Notes: generated by a model from the sequence alone, not told the origin. DNA of 64,000 bases from Rhizophagus irregularis (GCF_026210795.1 NC_089439.1:1860001-1924000); one strand, 5' to 3'; shown: positions 44,680 to 56,108, numbered from the stretch's first letter. Program-made: numbers and translations.

Positions 44680-45535
44680 GAGTAAATTTTAAAGTTTTTA
44701 TTAACAAATTGGTAATTATTCGTCATCATTTTTATTTTTTAGAAATTAAACTTAAAGTTTTCGGCCCCCTAGTATAATTAAAGATAGAGTAAATTTTAAT
44801 CTTCTGTTATTAGTTCCTTCTTTTTTAGAACGGCAGGTCTTTAATATAGGTAGGATCCTGCAAAAATTTAGTTGACATTATCTATAAAAGGAAAGTTCTT
44901 GTCCCTTCAAGTAAATTTTAAAGTTTTTATTATTTTTTAGAAATTAAACTTAAAATTTTCGGCCCCTAGTATGTTTCATAATTAAATATAGAGTAAATTT
45001 TAATCTTCTATTATTAGTTCCTTCTTTTTAGAACGGCAGGTCTTTAATATAGGTAAAATCCTGCAAAAATTTGGTTGACATTATCTATAAAAGGAAAGTT
45101 CTTGTCCCTTCAAGTAAATTTTAAAGTTTTTATTATTTTTTAGAAACTAAACTTAAAATTTTCGGCCCCTAGTATGTTTCATAATTAAATATAGAGTAAA
45201 TTTTAATCTTCTATTATTAGTTCCTTCTTTTTTAGAACAGCGGGTCTTTAATATAGGTAGGATCCTGCAAAATTTGGTTGACATTATCTATGAAAGGAAA
45301 GTTCTGCGTGATTCGTGTCCCTTCATTATAAATAGAGTAAATTTTAAAGTTTTTATTAACAAATTGGTAATTATTCGTCATTGTTTTTATTTTTTAGAAA
45401 TTAAACTTATAATTTTTGGCCCCCTAGTATGTTTCATAATTAAAAATAGAGTAAATTTTAATCTTCTATTATTAGTTCCTTCTTTTTTAGAACAGCAGGA
45501 GGGCAAGTTATCTATAAATAAATATGCAAGTAATA
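44680..45535. repeat. ~195-220 bp tandem repeat, four units
   Basis: Units contain agagtaaattttaatcttct, ttagttccttctttttt, gaacggcaggtctttaatat, aggatcctgcaaaa, ggaaagttcttgtcccttca and ttttcggcccctagtat. Copies of the tctttaatatagg landmark are at about 44837, 45030 and 45246; a fourth unit is partial. Units 2 and 3 are almost identical. Confidence 0.8.
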
Positions 45536-45558
45536 TAAAATGATTATCGGTAACACAC

Positions 45559-45838
45559 CTCTTTATTGTTAACAAATCTTTTAATTGCATATGTTGTTGG
45601 CGTATTCTTCCATTTTGCTACATAAACAGATGCGAATCCGCCAGAGCCAATTTCCTTGAAATGGATAAGATCATAAAAATAATAGCGCTCAATACTATTG
45701 TTCTCTAATAATCTATTTAGCTCATTGGTGTAATGATCTTCAGGATGAGCCTAGAATCGGCATAATGGCGTATGAATTGGCGTTGTCAATAATTGAATTT
45801 TTGTTCACCTTTGTAAGTTTGTCTGTCGTGTAGCGTTA
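45559..45838 (-). pseudogene. Truncated protein kinase (N-lobe only)
   Basis: An exon 45559-45750, preceded by a probable upstream exon ending at 45809 (donor gtgaac), encodes HPEDHYTNELNRLLENN, then FKEIGSGGFASVYVAKW with the glycine loop, and TTYAIKRF with the ATP-binding lysine. This is the start of the Rhizophagus-type kinase family (tyrosine-kinase-like). The exon ends at a gtgtgt donor, and the following DNA is the 44.7-45.5 kb tandem repeat. No HRD or DFG exon was found, so the gene is cut off. Confidence 0.75.
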
Positions 45839-47872
45839 AAAAAAAACCATTTTGATATAAATATTAGCCTGTTTTCTTTGTGGCGCAGTTGGTCTACTAT
45901 TTTGTTCTGGTTCAGTTTTTTCGAACTATCTTTTAAAGGAAAAGAGAATAAAGGTAATATAACACCAAAACGAAAACAGACAGTCCTTTGTATTGGTAGG
46001 ATAAAAGGAATGAACTGTGCCGTTAGGTGATGAGAAATGTAAAAAGGTATTATATCTTTCGTTTTTGAGCGTCAAATAATTTTACAAAAAATGACTGAGA
46101 TTTTAACTAATAACGAGAGAAAGGAGTAAGAGTTCGAAATCATAAAACTCGTTAGATATGCTTTAACTTATTTGTATGCAGTAGTGTTACGCGATTTCTT
46201 GCGCACGTGATTTCCGATATTGTATGGTGATCCCGATGAGATTTCAGTACATTTGTGTACATGTCGATTTCTGGTGTTACGAGCCGATTTACGCCGATCA
46301 TAGTTGCTGATTTGTGTATATCAGTTAACTATATTAAAGATATTGATTATATATGATATACTGTATTTACATATATATCATTATTATATTTATTCAATTT
46401 ATATAATTATTATTATTTATATTTTTTATATTTATTTATTTTCTTTATTTGTATTATGTATACAATTTTATTAGAAGATATTGTATGGGAATTAGTTCAA
46501 TAGTATTAATTTTCCAAAATTATTATTCTTGTGTTCTATTTTAAAGTGGCTTACAATAAAAATTATCGCTATTGTAATATTGTGATGAAACATTAATAAT
46601 TAGATATCAATAGATTAGATTCCACCCTTGATTGTTAGAAAAAGAGATGGCAGTAAGATATAAATATGCCTCTGCCAACTCCATGATAGAGAGAGACCTG
46701 GGTAATGGTTCTTGAGAATTTTCCCCTATCACTTTTATTCACTTTGTTATAAAACCCAAAATTCTATATCTATTAATAAAATTGTTATACTTTGATTAAT
46801 TTCACACGTTGTTTTGTACATTCACATAAGATTGTCTTATATCTCTTGCATATTATTACTAATCGTATCTTATAGTTGTTTACCTTGACAATTCTTAACA
46901 AACAATACTGGAAATACCAGGATAGGTAGTATTGAGTAAGAATCCCATTGGTATTTGTGTGTCTATACGATATAAATCATCTATAATATGTCCCTTACTT
47001 ACCGACGATATCGGTAACAGTAGTACCAAAAGTAATTGGATGTTCCCTGATGAAACGTTACAAAATTCATTGTCCACTAACACTTGTATCCACAGTCGAT
47101 ATAATGTAACACTCAATAGATTAGTAAAAAAAATAGTTGTACCTTATAAGGTCAACTTCTAACCTGAACGAAGATTGGAAAGAAGATATTAGCTTAGTAT
47201 CTTAGATGTCTCTGCTGCTACTTCGTTCATGTGCACGAATAACAACCGTAGAGGCATAGACCATGTGGAACTAAGAAATTATGTCAGGATTTCCTGGTGC
47301 AAAGCACTCCTTAAAGAGACTTAATGTCCGAATATATGAAAATTTTCTATTCCTCCAATAACGTTTTTAATGACAATGACATCAGACATTCATTTTTGTA
47401 AATTAATTCACAAACTATAGATTTGTGAACATCAAAGTAAACTTTATTAAAACAAAATTTGTATACGATTATTATTTCAACTTCGCACCCGCAGCATCAT
47501 CGGCGAAGTAATACTTAAATGGATTATATTAATATCGGAGTGATACCAATAAGGATGAAAATCCAAAAGTGATCGATGGTCAATCTTTCAGATGTCGAAC
47601 CCAATGGTGATCTGTTTTCAATTACTAACCAACTATCAGTTTTTCTATCCCTTTTCCGCATTTTTAACATTTTTAACCCCTTTATTTTTTGATATAAGTA
47701 ACTTTTGTTAGTATGATATGGGAATATGGGAATACATGTAAGATTCTGGGACAAATTAAATATTGAAAAAAACATTTGGGTGAGTACTATGTGTTTACAG
47801 CAACGTAGATTCTTTTTATTGCTCAAAAAAATGTGCACTTTTTTTTGGTATCTCATGTGTAATAAAGGAAAA
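45839..47872. other. Intergenic; no firm gene
   Basis: 46140-46330 is a less AT-rich island (tgttacgcgatttcttgcgc, acgagccgatttacgccgat) resembling a MITE interior, without paired ends. 46880-47160 has an 80-codon plus-strand frame (KNPIGICVSIRYKSSI) without start or splice support. No gene was called. Confidence 0.4.
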
Positions 47873-48253
47873 ATGACAAGTGAACGTGGAACAGATGAAG
47901 ACATTTTAACATTCAATATTCTTCCCTTATACGGAGACTCTCGAAAAATTGATAGAAACAAACTTTTTGGAGTTGTGATGGCGAGGGACAAACAAGTTGA
48001 CTTTCTTAGGCCTTTAATTAGAGAACGATTAAGTCCCAATACTTATTATAATGTTCCTAGCAACGAATTGTTTCTTTTCAAACTGAATGATCAAGTCACC
48101 ACAAAAAATATCGACTATTATCTTTCCAGCAATAATTTGAATGTGGATAAAATGGAGCCATTGGAACTCATATCGAAGTATTTTCCTAAAGACGAGTTCG
48201 GTAGCAAAGAGCATATCCACATAATCGTTAGTTGTATGCAACAGGATTTTTAA
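47873..48253 (+). CDS. CRN-header-only protein, 126 residues
   Basis: ATG 47873 starts MTSERGTDEDILTFNILPLY. The frame is open further upstream, but the protein-like part begins here. The sequence follows the CRN header order: LTFNILPLYGDSRKI, LFGVVMARDKQVDFLRPLI, SNELFLFKLN, then KMEPLELISKYFP and EHIHIIV, which closes the ubiquitin-like header. The stop comes eight residues later, so no C-terminal effector domain is encoded. It may be a truncated gene, or the downstream exon has been lost; the DNA after 48254 shows no plus-strand continuation. No signal peptide is visible. Confidence 0.65.
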   Translation: MTSERGTDEDILTFNILPLYGDSRKIDRNKLFGVVMARDKQVDFLRPLIRERLSPNTYYNVPSNELFLFKLNDQVTTKNIDYYLSSNNLNVDKMEPLELISKYFPKDEFGSKEHIHIIVSCMQQDF

Positions 48254-49467
48254 AAATCAGTAATAAATACTTTTAGACCAAGTTTATTATGACAACTATT
48301 CATTATTATGAAATTGGTGCGCTGTTTGTACAATATGGTGAGAGAATTTCCACATAAGTATAATAAAAGATTGCCAGTAAAGAAACAAAAACCATAAGAA
48401 TACTCTTTTTTTTATGTTTCTGCTAGTTTTCACTGTAATTAAGAATATCTCATGCTGCAAATGACCTCCTCCTTTTAAATTTCCACAGGAATCTCCTTCA
48501 GGGATTTGTTATCATCGACTCTAGCAATGACTTACGAGCCATTTCTGTTTTTTTGAGGACACGTCCATTAGGATTATATATAATAGGAAATATAATAGAG
48601 TTATCCTTATTGGACGAGTGACCACATACAATAGTTGTTACCTTATATTTTCCCTGTACATTCGATTATAATTGGTGCTCATAAAAAATATCTTATGTTT
48701 CGTACTTTCATTTGCTAGTCACAATGTCATGGGCTCTTCGGTAGCATATAACAGACTACTCCTACTAATCTTGAGTTTCGATCTAAGAAGTGATTCGTTT
48801 TTTCACTACAATAGTAATAAAGTATTTATTTGATTCGATTGTTGGCTGAGTATGTACATAACGTATTTTATGTATGACTGTTAATCCTTTATCAAATAAA
48901 AAATTGTATGCGGATGTGTCAGTAACTGGTGAAATATGGTTAATAATTAATTGCTAAAGCCATTTCGTAGGCATGACCTATGTTATTTGATAGAAGAATG
49001 CTCAGGAGCAGTGGAGTATATGATATAGGACTCTCGGGTATCGATATCAGTTGGAGACTGCCCAAAGGGCACATGTCCAATATCTTTTATAATATAATAC
49101 GTGTTAGCGAATAAAGAATAGTAACTCAAAATTAGAACGATTTTTGAGAATGTGGAGAATGTGGAAATACAGAACTCGTCGTTGTATAACGAAGTAATAT
49201 GTCTATCATTTATATATCAAATGCAAGGGCATAGCAAAATTAAATCTGTGTAGTGCACTATTCAAAATACCACTAACTATGAGATCGTGACCTCGGGTCA
49301 CAGTTGTCTTGTTTTTGAATTTTATATGCGCAGTTCCCAATGTATAAGAATTAAAGGAAAACGTGCTATCACATGATACTCTGAACAAATGTTTGCGGTG
49401 TCATATGATACTGGACGAATAGCATCAAGCAATATAATCTGATCCTTTGATTACTTTTTTTATTCTA
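48254..49467 (-). other. Less AT-rich island with decayed minus-strand coding traces
   Basis: Minus-strand frames contain protein-like runs such as LGTAHIKFKNKTTVTRGHDL (49206-49388), DIGHVPFGQSPTDIDTRESY (about 49000) and KYKVTTIVCGHSSNKDNSII with NPNGRVLKKTEMARKSLLES (48520-48660), separated by stops and frame changes. They may belong to one old gene. I do not recognise the family. Confidence 0.3.
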
Positions 49468-50759
49468 TATATCACGAAATTTATACGATTTGGTCACTGA
49501 ATTTACTATTTGTATTACAGTTTACTATAATTTTATTTACATAAATCTAATTTTACTTTATTAAATTAAATAAAAAATAAAAAATAAACAAAATACAAAT
49601 ACTATTAAAACCACCTATTGCAACTAAAATTATCTATAAGTTCAGGTTCATTTGGAGTCAAACAACCTAAAAAAACAAAAAAGAAAGAAACATACTAAGA
49701 ACGTCTAACTTAATTGGAAACAAAATCCCCCCTCATATAGTATCTGCAATCGTCCAGGTCAGCATTCCTACAAAAAAAGAAAGAGCCTACATAAAAGAAA
49801 AGAACTATGAAGCGTGAAAAAGAAACCAAAACAACAAAATAAACCAAAACTGACCTACAAAAAAAGAAGACTCTGAAGCAACAAAACTGAAACGACCTAC
49901 AAAAAGAAAAGAATCTGAACCAACTTACAAAAAAAAAAAAAAGAAAATTTGAACTGAGAAAAATCCTGAACCCATCCTACAAAAAGGAAAGGACTCCCAA
50001 ACTGATCTACAAAAAGAAAAAAGAAACTGAATCTTCTCACAAAAAAAATCTGCTGGCCTATGAAATAAAAAAAGAGAAAGGGGAATAAAGAATAAACCAA
50101 AAAAAATTTTTTTTAAAAAGAGGGGTAACGAAGTTAGGAAAATTAAAAAAATTTTTTTTTTAAAGGGAGGACGTTAAAGTTAGGAAAATAAAAAATTTTT
50201 TATAAAGAGGAAATAGAAATAGAAAGAAGAAAATTTTTTTTTTAAAAAAAAAAAGAAGAGTGGGAATAAAAGAATAAAATCAAAAAAAAATTTTTTTTTT
50301 TAAGGAAGTGATGAAAAAAAATTTTTTTTTAAAGGAGTGACGAAAAAAAAATTTTTTTTAAAAGGGGGTAACGAAGAAAGAAGAAAAATTTAGAAAAAAT
50401 AACAAAAATAAGACGAGAAAAGAGAAAGGAAAGACAGAAAGGAAGATCAAATTCATCAAAGTAAGGGTTTATATAAAAAACAAATTACAAAAAACGGTAT
50501 CATCGATTCATGGATCACAAATTAATATTTTTCTACAACAAAACAATAAACAATCACGTGATCTCGTGTTATGATACGGGATTTTTGTAAAATTATCTTC
50601 TAAAAATATTAAGTTTAAAAATTCCGTATACATTCTGCATGATTAATTTTTCCGTATACATTCGTATACATTAGCTTTTTTAAAAAATGTTCAAAAACGA
50701 ATTGCTTATTAAATATACGGAATTTGTATACAGAATCTATAGAAACGTACATAAAATGT
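49468..50759 (-). mobile_element. ~1.5-kb TIR element, copy 3 (both ends missing)
   Basis: Matches copy 2 from its position about 41478 (atcacgaaatttatacgatt) to about 42750 (aatctatagaaacgtacata). It lacks the first ~175 and last ~45 bases and therefore both terminal repeats. It carries a ~50-base insertion near 50485-50535 relative to copy 2. It abuts an RNase H fragment at 50760. Confidence 0.75.
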
Positions 50760-50761
50760 TG

Positions 50762-51043
50762 ATTAGACATGATGTCATTGGTTTTGGATGGATTTTTACG
50801 ACAAACATCGATCTAAACATTAAATACAATGGTTCAACTATACACCGGGCAAGCTCAACAAAAGCGGAAACTGCTGCTATATTAACAGCACTTATCGTCT
50901 GTCCTCCACACAGCCAAGTATCAATATATACCGACTCATTATGTGCGATTTCTACTTATAATTCGTTGTCATCCCCAAAATTAACTCCTCGTCGCTTTGC
51001 TGAAAAAATACTGTTCAGTAAACTGAGAAATTTTTTACTATAA
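50762..51043 (+). pseudogene. RNase H fragment from another LINE
   Basis: The frame reads IRHDVIGFGWIFTTNIDL, YNGSTIHRASSTKAETAAIL and VSIYTDSLCAISTYNSL. The Glu (KAE) and second Asp (YTDS) of the RNase H site are kept; the first Asp (YTDGS) and the C-terminal part are missing. It resembles, but is clearly distinct from, the RNase H in the 2.6-9.7 kb LINE (SSTRAEITAIHAAL, IHTDSQFAIDGL). The junction with the truncated TIR element is abrupt. Confidence 0.7.
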
Positions 51044-51534
51044 GTTAGGGTTAGTTGTGAGAAAGTAAATCGTATAAGGTCAAGAGTGCAATATTTGCAT
51101 CAGTCCATGTATATATAAGAAAAAGCAGAATATGATGATACCGAAGACTATATCATTTACAGAAATAAAATGAAAATTTTTTATAAGGAGAAAGCCAATT
51201 TAAAAAGTAATTATTAATTATTATGAACAAATTTTTCTCCATTTTACAAATGGATATTTTGCATTATTTTTTTTTTAAGAAAAAAAATTTTACGGATCTG
51301 TAGATAAGGAGAAAGCCAGTAATTATTTAATTATTATGAACAAAGATTAACTAATTTTTCTCCATTTTACAAATTAGCGAAATGTACTGTAACTCCTTGT
51401 TTTTTTTAAAAAAAAACAGTAACGCGTTTATTATTTATGAACAAATCAAACCAAATGACATAACTGTAACTCCTTGTCTACCCCTTTACTTCGCCTTTCA
51501 TATGAAACAATGGGTTACGGCACGATTTCCCGAT
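51044..51534. other. Noncoding with a short duplication
   Basis: ataaggagaaagccag(t/a) and ttaattattatgaacaaa occur twice (51183-51260 and 51306-51380), giving a degenerate direct repeat of about 125 bp. No gene. Confidence 0.5.
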
Positions 51535-52477
51535 AAGACAAATTCCTGAATGGAAATTTCCCGAAAAGAACTTTTCCCGACATGATATTTCCTCGACATG
51601 ACAATTTCTCGAAATCAAATTACGAAAATGATTTACAAAAATACTTGATTTTACTGCAAAAAAATAAAATAAAAATAAATTTTTTATATAATAAATAAAG
51701 TAATGAATTTATGAAAAACTTTTCAATCGCCTCTTTATGGAATATTACGACTAAAAATTACATGAAATTTATTATAAATTATTTACAGTTTAGGAATATT
51801 GTCTAATTTATTAATTTGAAATATTATAAATGAAATTAACATTAACGAAAATTTAATATTTCTTTTTCTTTTTTTAGATTAGTCAAATATTTTTATTACC
51901 TTTTTTTTTTTCATCAATTTAAAATAGGTTAAAATAAAAAAATGATTTTCCTTTTTAAGATTAATCACTTTTTTTTTAAAAAAAAAAGTTTAAAGAATAA
52001 TTAAAAATTATTAATTAAGGAAAAATTCATTTGATTCTTACGAAGTAAATCAAAAATAAGTCATTTTTCCTTTTTAAATTTATGAGTTATAATTTTTTTT
52101 ACGAAAAAGGTAGATCAAAAATGGAAAGTCATTTCCTTTTTTATTTTTGTATTTTATTATTAAAATGTAAAATCTAATCAAGATATGATTGTCAATGATC
52201 TAATGCATTACAGGATATGATCATCGTTTCACTCGTTTCAGCACGAAAAAAATCTATCGAATTATTTGATAAATAGGTTAATAATAAAAAACTAATTAAA
52301 ATTTAAATATTTGCGATTTATCAGTTATAATGTGTTATTTATTATTAAATACTATATACTCAACCCAAAGTTACATTTTTAATAATTTGATTTTGATTTC
52401 GGGAAAATTTCATGTCGGGACAATATCATGTCGAGAACAAATGCTTTTAGGGGAATGTCCACTCAGGAATTTGTCTT
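51535..52477. mobile_element. ~0.94-kb element with long imperfect terminal inverted repeats
   Basis: The left end (aagacaaattcctgaatgg ... ttttcccgacatgatat) pairs with the right end (gatattgtcccgacatgaaa ... ccactcaggaatttgtctt, read on the other strand) over about 80 bases at roughly 75-80 percent by eye. The interior is AT-rich and noncoding. No clear target-site duplication. It is a MITE-like, non-autonomous element. Confidence 0.6.
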
Positions 52478-53109
52478 GACATCTGCTGATCATCTCATAA
52501 TGTCACTATTCAAAATATGTAAATCATCACATGAAAGTTCACAAAGGTGAATTTTAAATACTCCTAGAATACTGGCTTTGATGAATCCGGTTGTTATGAC
52601 TGTGGAATTTGTTTATTTTTATTTTTTGCTAATTATTTAAAAAAAATTCCTAACAAAATATTTCATTTATTATAGATATGCTGGTTTTGACAAAGCCGGG
52701 CAAGTGAGGTTTATTGATTATTTACAAAACGTCTCTAATGAAACATTTCTATTTGTAACCAGATACTTGGAATGTAGGGAGATCTTTTCATTTATCAATA
52801 AAAAACTACAACAGGAAGATGTGTGAACTTTTTTGTTTATTACAGAATGATTTTATATTAACAGAAAGATAAATCATATGATTTAGATTAACAAGAAAGA
52901 TAAATCATATGATTTAAATAAATAGAAAGAAAAATGGTAGCTTGCTGCTAACTTTTTTGAATAATTTAAACTAGTAGGAAAATCATTATTTACTTATGTA
53001 AACGATTATATATAACCTTGCCATGGCCACCAAAATTTTGTTTTTTACAGAATCGTTACCGTAAGATAACAAAACAAACAAAACATAACTTCTTAAATTT
53101 AGTACCAAT
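52478..53109. other. Intergenic with one possible exon remnant
   Basis: 52550-52680 resembles the 37-40 kb array (ctggctttgatgaatccgg / ctggttttgacaaagccgg, aaatatttcatttattatag). The stretch after that acceptor-like site stays open for 49 codons (next entry). Otherwise noncoding. Confidence 0.4.
52677..52826 (+). CDS. Possible exon remnant (YAGFDKAGQVRFIDYLQNVS)
   Basis: After an acceptor-like ttattatag, 49 codons of protein-like sequence run to a TGA (NETFLFVTRYLECREIFSF ... QQEDV). No upstream exon was established, and the first part also matches the unit of the 37-40 kb array, so this may be repeat sequence that happens to be open. Confidence 0.2.
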   Translation, partial: YAGFDKAGQVRFIDYLQNVSNETFLFVTRYLECREIFSFINKKLQQEDV

Positions 53110-53540
53110 ATGAAACTTCAAAGCCTTTACCTTCCTATTGCCATCTTCATCTGTGCCTGTATAACATTTGTTTCGGTCACTGATGGTAAAGTTTTTATTG
53201 TATTCAGTATTTTCTCTGTTCTCTTCTAATAATTCGTTTTTTTTTGGTTTTATATATAGCATATATTGTCGCGATATTTGGTGACTTGGCGGGAGGTACT
53301 AATTGTAGAATTTGGATAACAGATCAAAATAATAATCGCATAGGTGGCAATGGTTACCACAGGTGTGATGCCGGTGTAGCTAAAAACATTACTTTCTCTG
53401 ATACAAATAATTATGGAGTTCATGCACAAGTACAATTTAGTGCCAAAAACCCGAAAACCCTAGGTCCTTTTAATGGAAATACCTGTTTTATTATAGAGGG
53501 TGATGTTTTTAATTGGTCGTTTACTCAAGGAGCCTGTTAA
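53110..53540 (+). CDS. Small secreted cysteine protein, two exons, 118 residues
   Basis: Exons 53110-53185 and 53260-53540 (gtaaag donor, tatatag acceptor, 74-base intron) join in phase to 119 codons. Residues 1-25 form a signal peptide (MKLQSLYLPIAIFICACITF). The mature ~93 residues contain four cysteines (GGTNCRIW, YHRCDAG, GNTCFII and the C-terminal QGAC), enough for two disulfides. The segment between them is Asn/Gly-rich with likely beta strands (RIWITDQNNNRIGGNGY, YGVHAQVQFSAKN). No family was recognised. Size, secretion signal and even cysteines fit the small secreted protein class from which fungal symbiosis effectors come, but no such role is shown here. Confidence 0.8.
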
Positions 53541-55295
53541 TTATTTTTGTAAGTTGACAATTTGTATGTAGGGGAGTATATAGAAAGTAAATAACGTAAG
53601 AGTCGTAAGATAGTAAAGTAACGTGAGGTCACATGACTACCTAGTACTCCCTTACATAACGTAAGTTACTTAGTTTAGTTAGTTTAAATTACATGACTAA
53701 TAACCAATTAAATTTTAGTAGTAATCATTTGTTATCATTCTTTTTTTTTTCATTTTATTTTTTTTATTAATAATATTAATAATCTATCAAAATAATTTTT
53801 AAACTGTTCTATAAATCAACCAAACTTGAAATTAATATATTTTAAAAACTTTCACTAATTAATTGTATGAATGATGCAATCGCATCGATTCAAACAATCA
53901 TTGAACATCATATTGCATGATAGTATTATAGTCTTTTTTTTTTTTAAGATTAGATATTATTACTGGTTGTGGGGGGATGTGCAGTACATTTACATCAGAG
54001 AAATTTTGTACACATGTCAGTCATGTCACGTCTCATATAGATTTACCAGTAGTTTCAATTAAATCTAATTAAAATGTATGTTACGGAAATTAGTTGTAAA
54101 CTTGTCCAATTTCCATGAAGTGTATATGTCATTTGAAATTTACAAATTTCCATTATATAAATGTATTTTAAATTACAATAAAATCACCTTTACACATAAC
54201 TTAAATTTATGACATATCAAATGAAATTTAAGAAACATTAATGAAATTCTGCTCATATTTGCGAATATATAGCTAAATATTAATGATAAATCCAATAAAT
54301 CAGCATATCAGAAGTCCTAAATGAATGTTAAGCAGAGAGAAAGCTCATTTATATTTCACGTTACAAATTTCAAATGCAGTTAGGGTAAAGTCCATTCTTA
54401 TAGAAAAAAAAGAAAAAAGAAACATTAGAAATGTCTAACATTCTTTCACGTAATAATGAAGTCCATTCCTTCACCTCCGTTTACTGAAATAGAACTTACT
54501 GAAAGTTTTGTTTCATTTTCCCTTAAAAAGAAAGAAAATAATATTCCAACATTTTCATGTAAAAAAGCCCGTCTATCTCTTAACTTCCACTTACCAAATG
54601 GATCCTCTGTTTCGTTTTCCTAAAAAAAAAAGCAAGAATGATAGTGATATTAACGTTCTTTTATATAAAAAAACTTCCAAAGGTTCCACTTTATTTTCAT
54701 AAAGAAGAAATAATAAAAATGTTGAACATTCTATCTTATATGTAAAAAACAGATTACTGGAAATCAAAAGTTTTTTGTTATATTATAGTCAAATTATTTA
54801 TTTTTCGTATAAAAAATTTAGAGAGACTTGACAATTAAAAGAACTTCCATCCTTTCATATAAAGTATAACTTTTCCAAATTAAGCTTAATTGTGCTCATT
54901 TATCACAACACGTGTAATTACCAATCAAATTTTGCACAAACTTAACAAACTTTACACGTTACTATTTTAATAATTATCATTATAACATAACTATTATATA
55001 GTTTATTTCTTCTTAAAGTAAAAATTACTTTTTCAAAATATACTAAAGACTAAAAATTTACATGCTTTATCAATAACAGTTGACTTTATAAAAGTGTTGA
55101 CAACCCAGCAACTTTAACGCAGCAATTAAAATTATCGGCAAACATTCTGAATTAATTGAAGATATAATATTGACAAATTAACCAAGTTATTACTAAATAA
55201 TATAAATTTTCTATCAAGGTCATAAAAGGTATGTGCCAAATGTATCAGCTATTTATGACCAATAAAATTCGTGCAAATCATCCCACTTCGACCAG
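53541..55295. other. Intergenic with degenerate repeats
   Basis: 54370-54760 holds three or four degenerate ~105-bp units (cattcttt.acgtaa, cttactgaaagttttgttt, taaaaaagaaagaa). Their composition resembles the 37-40 kb array on the opposite strand. No gene was found. Confidence 0.5.
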
Positions 55296-55340
55296 TGACT
55301 GTCAGTACAATCAACATGTAAAATATAAAATTTCCATTCA
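55290..55340 (-). pseudogene. Signal-peptide remnant of a duplicated protease
   Basis: On the minus strand ATG 55340 region gives MNGNFIFYMLIVLTVTG, which matches the first 17 codons of the protease at 35868. Homology stops there, so only the beginning of the paralogue remains. Confidence 0.65.
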
Positions 55341-56108
55341 TTTTTGAAAATTAAGAATTTTAGGGTTAAAAATAAGTTATTCAAAGTGGAAATAATAATT
55401 AGTCAAGATAAAATATGTTTTAAAATAGAAACTCGATGTTTATATATTTCTTTACTCGTGACTAGTGTTGCGATCCGTCAATCCGTCAATCCGTCAATCC
55501 GCGGATTTATCCGATTCGAAAATCATCCGGATCATCCGAATCATTCATCCGAACCAATCCGTTATATGTTTTAACGGATTATATCCGAATCATCCGGATC
55601 GTACATACAACTTTCATCCGGATCATCCATTATTTTCGGACCGGATTGAACGGATGACGGATTCATCCGGATCGCAACACTACTCGTGACTCAAAAAAAA
55701 AAAATCTCGTGGTTTTTTGTGACTATAAATTCCTGAAATGACATGGAATATCGATTCAAGAAAAAATTTTTGATTTATTTTTAAATTTATTATTATTATC
55801 ACTAAGAAAGGAATCTCTATAAAAAATTTCATCGTTTAAATTTAATTATTATCACTAAAAAAGGAATCTCTATAAAAATTTCCGTTATTTTTGTAAAAAC
55901 TACATAAAAATGTGCCTTTCCCGGATTCATTCACGGAAAGTGTGATATAAGGTTATTAATTCCGGAAATATGAGCCTTTTACGGAAAAAAGATGGAATAT
56001 AAACACGGATCGACTTTTTTGGATCGCGCGCAGATCATATTAAAGTTCATTTTGATTAAAAGTCGACTTAATTTTAATCACACTTAAGATTATCATGTGT
56101 TCTACCAA
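55296..56108. repeat. Segmental duplication, copy B (protease upstream region)
   Basis: Matches 35810-36470. It differs by the 220-bp MITE at 55463-55682 and by small A/T-run changes. Confidence 0.85.
55463..55682. mobile_element. 220-bp hAT-like MITE with 8-bp target-site duplication
   Basis: The terminal inverted repeats are TAGTGTTGCGATCCG and its exact complement. The duplication CTCGTGAC stands at 55455-55462 and 55683-55690. The interior is made of atccgtca and catccggat iterations and is strongly self-complementary. The paralogous site at 36038-36045 has a single CTCGTGAC and no insert. An 8-bp duplication with a TAGTGTTG-type end fits hAT; there is no coding capacity. Confidence 0.92.

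Noticed and set aside
45880-45930. tRNA-like start tggcgcagttggt followed by ggttcag
   Set aside because: No acceptor stem or T-arm pairs with it, so it is not a tRNA gene.
46140-46330. MITE-like island starting tagtgttacgcgat
   Set aside because: The opening resembles the 55.4-kb MITE end, but no matching right end or duplication was found.
47524-48039. 171-codon minus-strand ORF overlapping the CRN-header gene
   Set aside because: The opposite strand carries a recognisable CRN header; this frame is its shadow, although its left part (47524-47700) may hold old coding traces.
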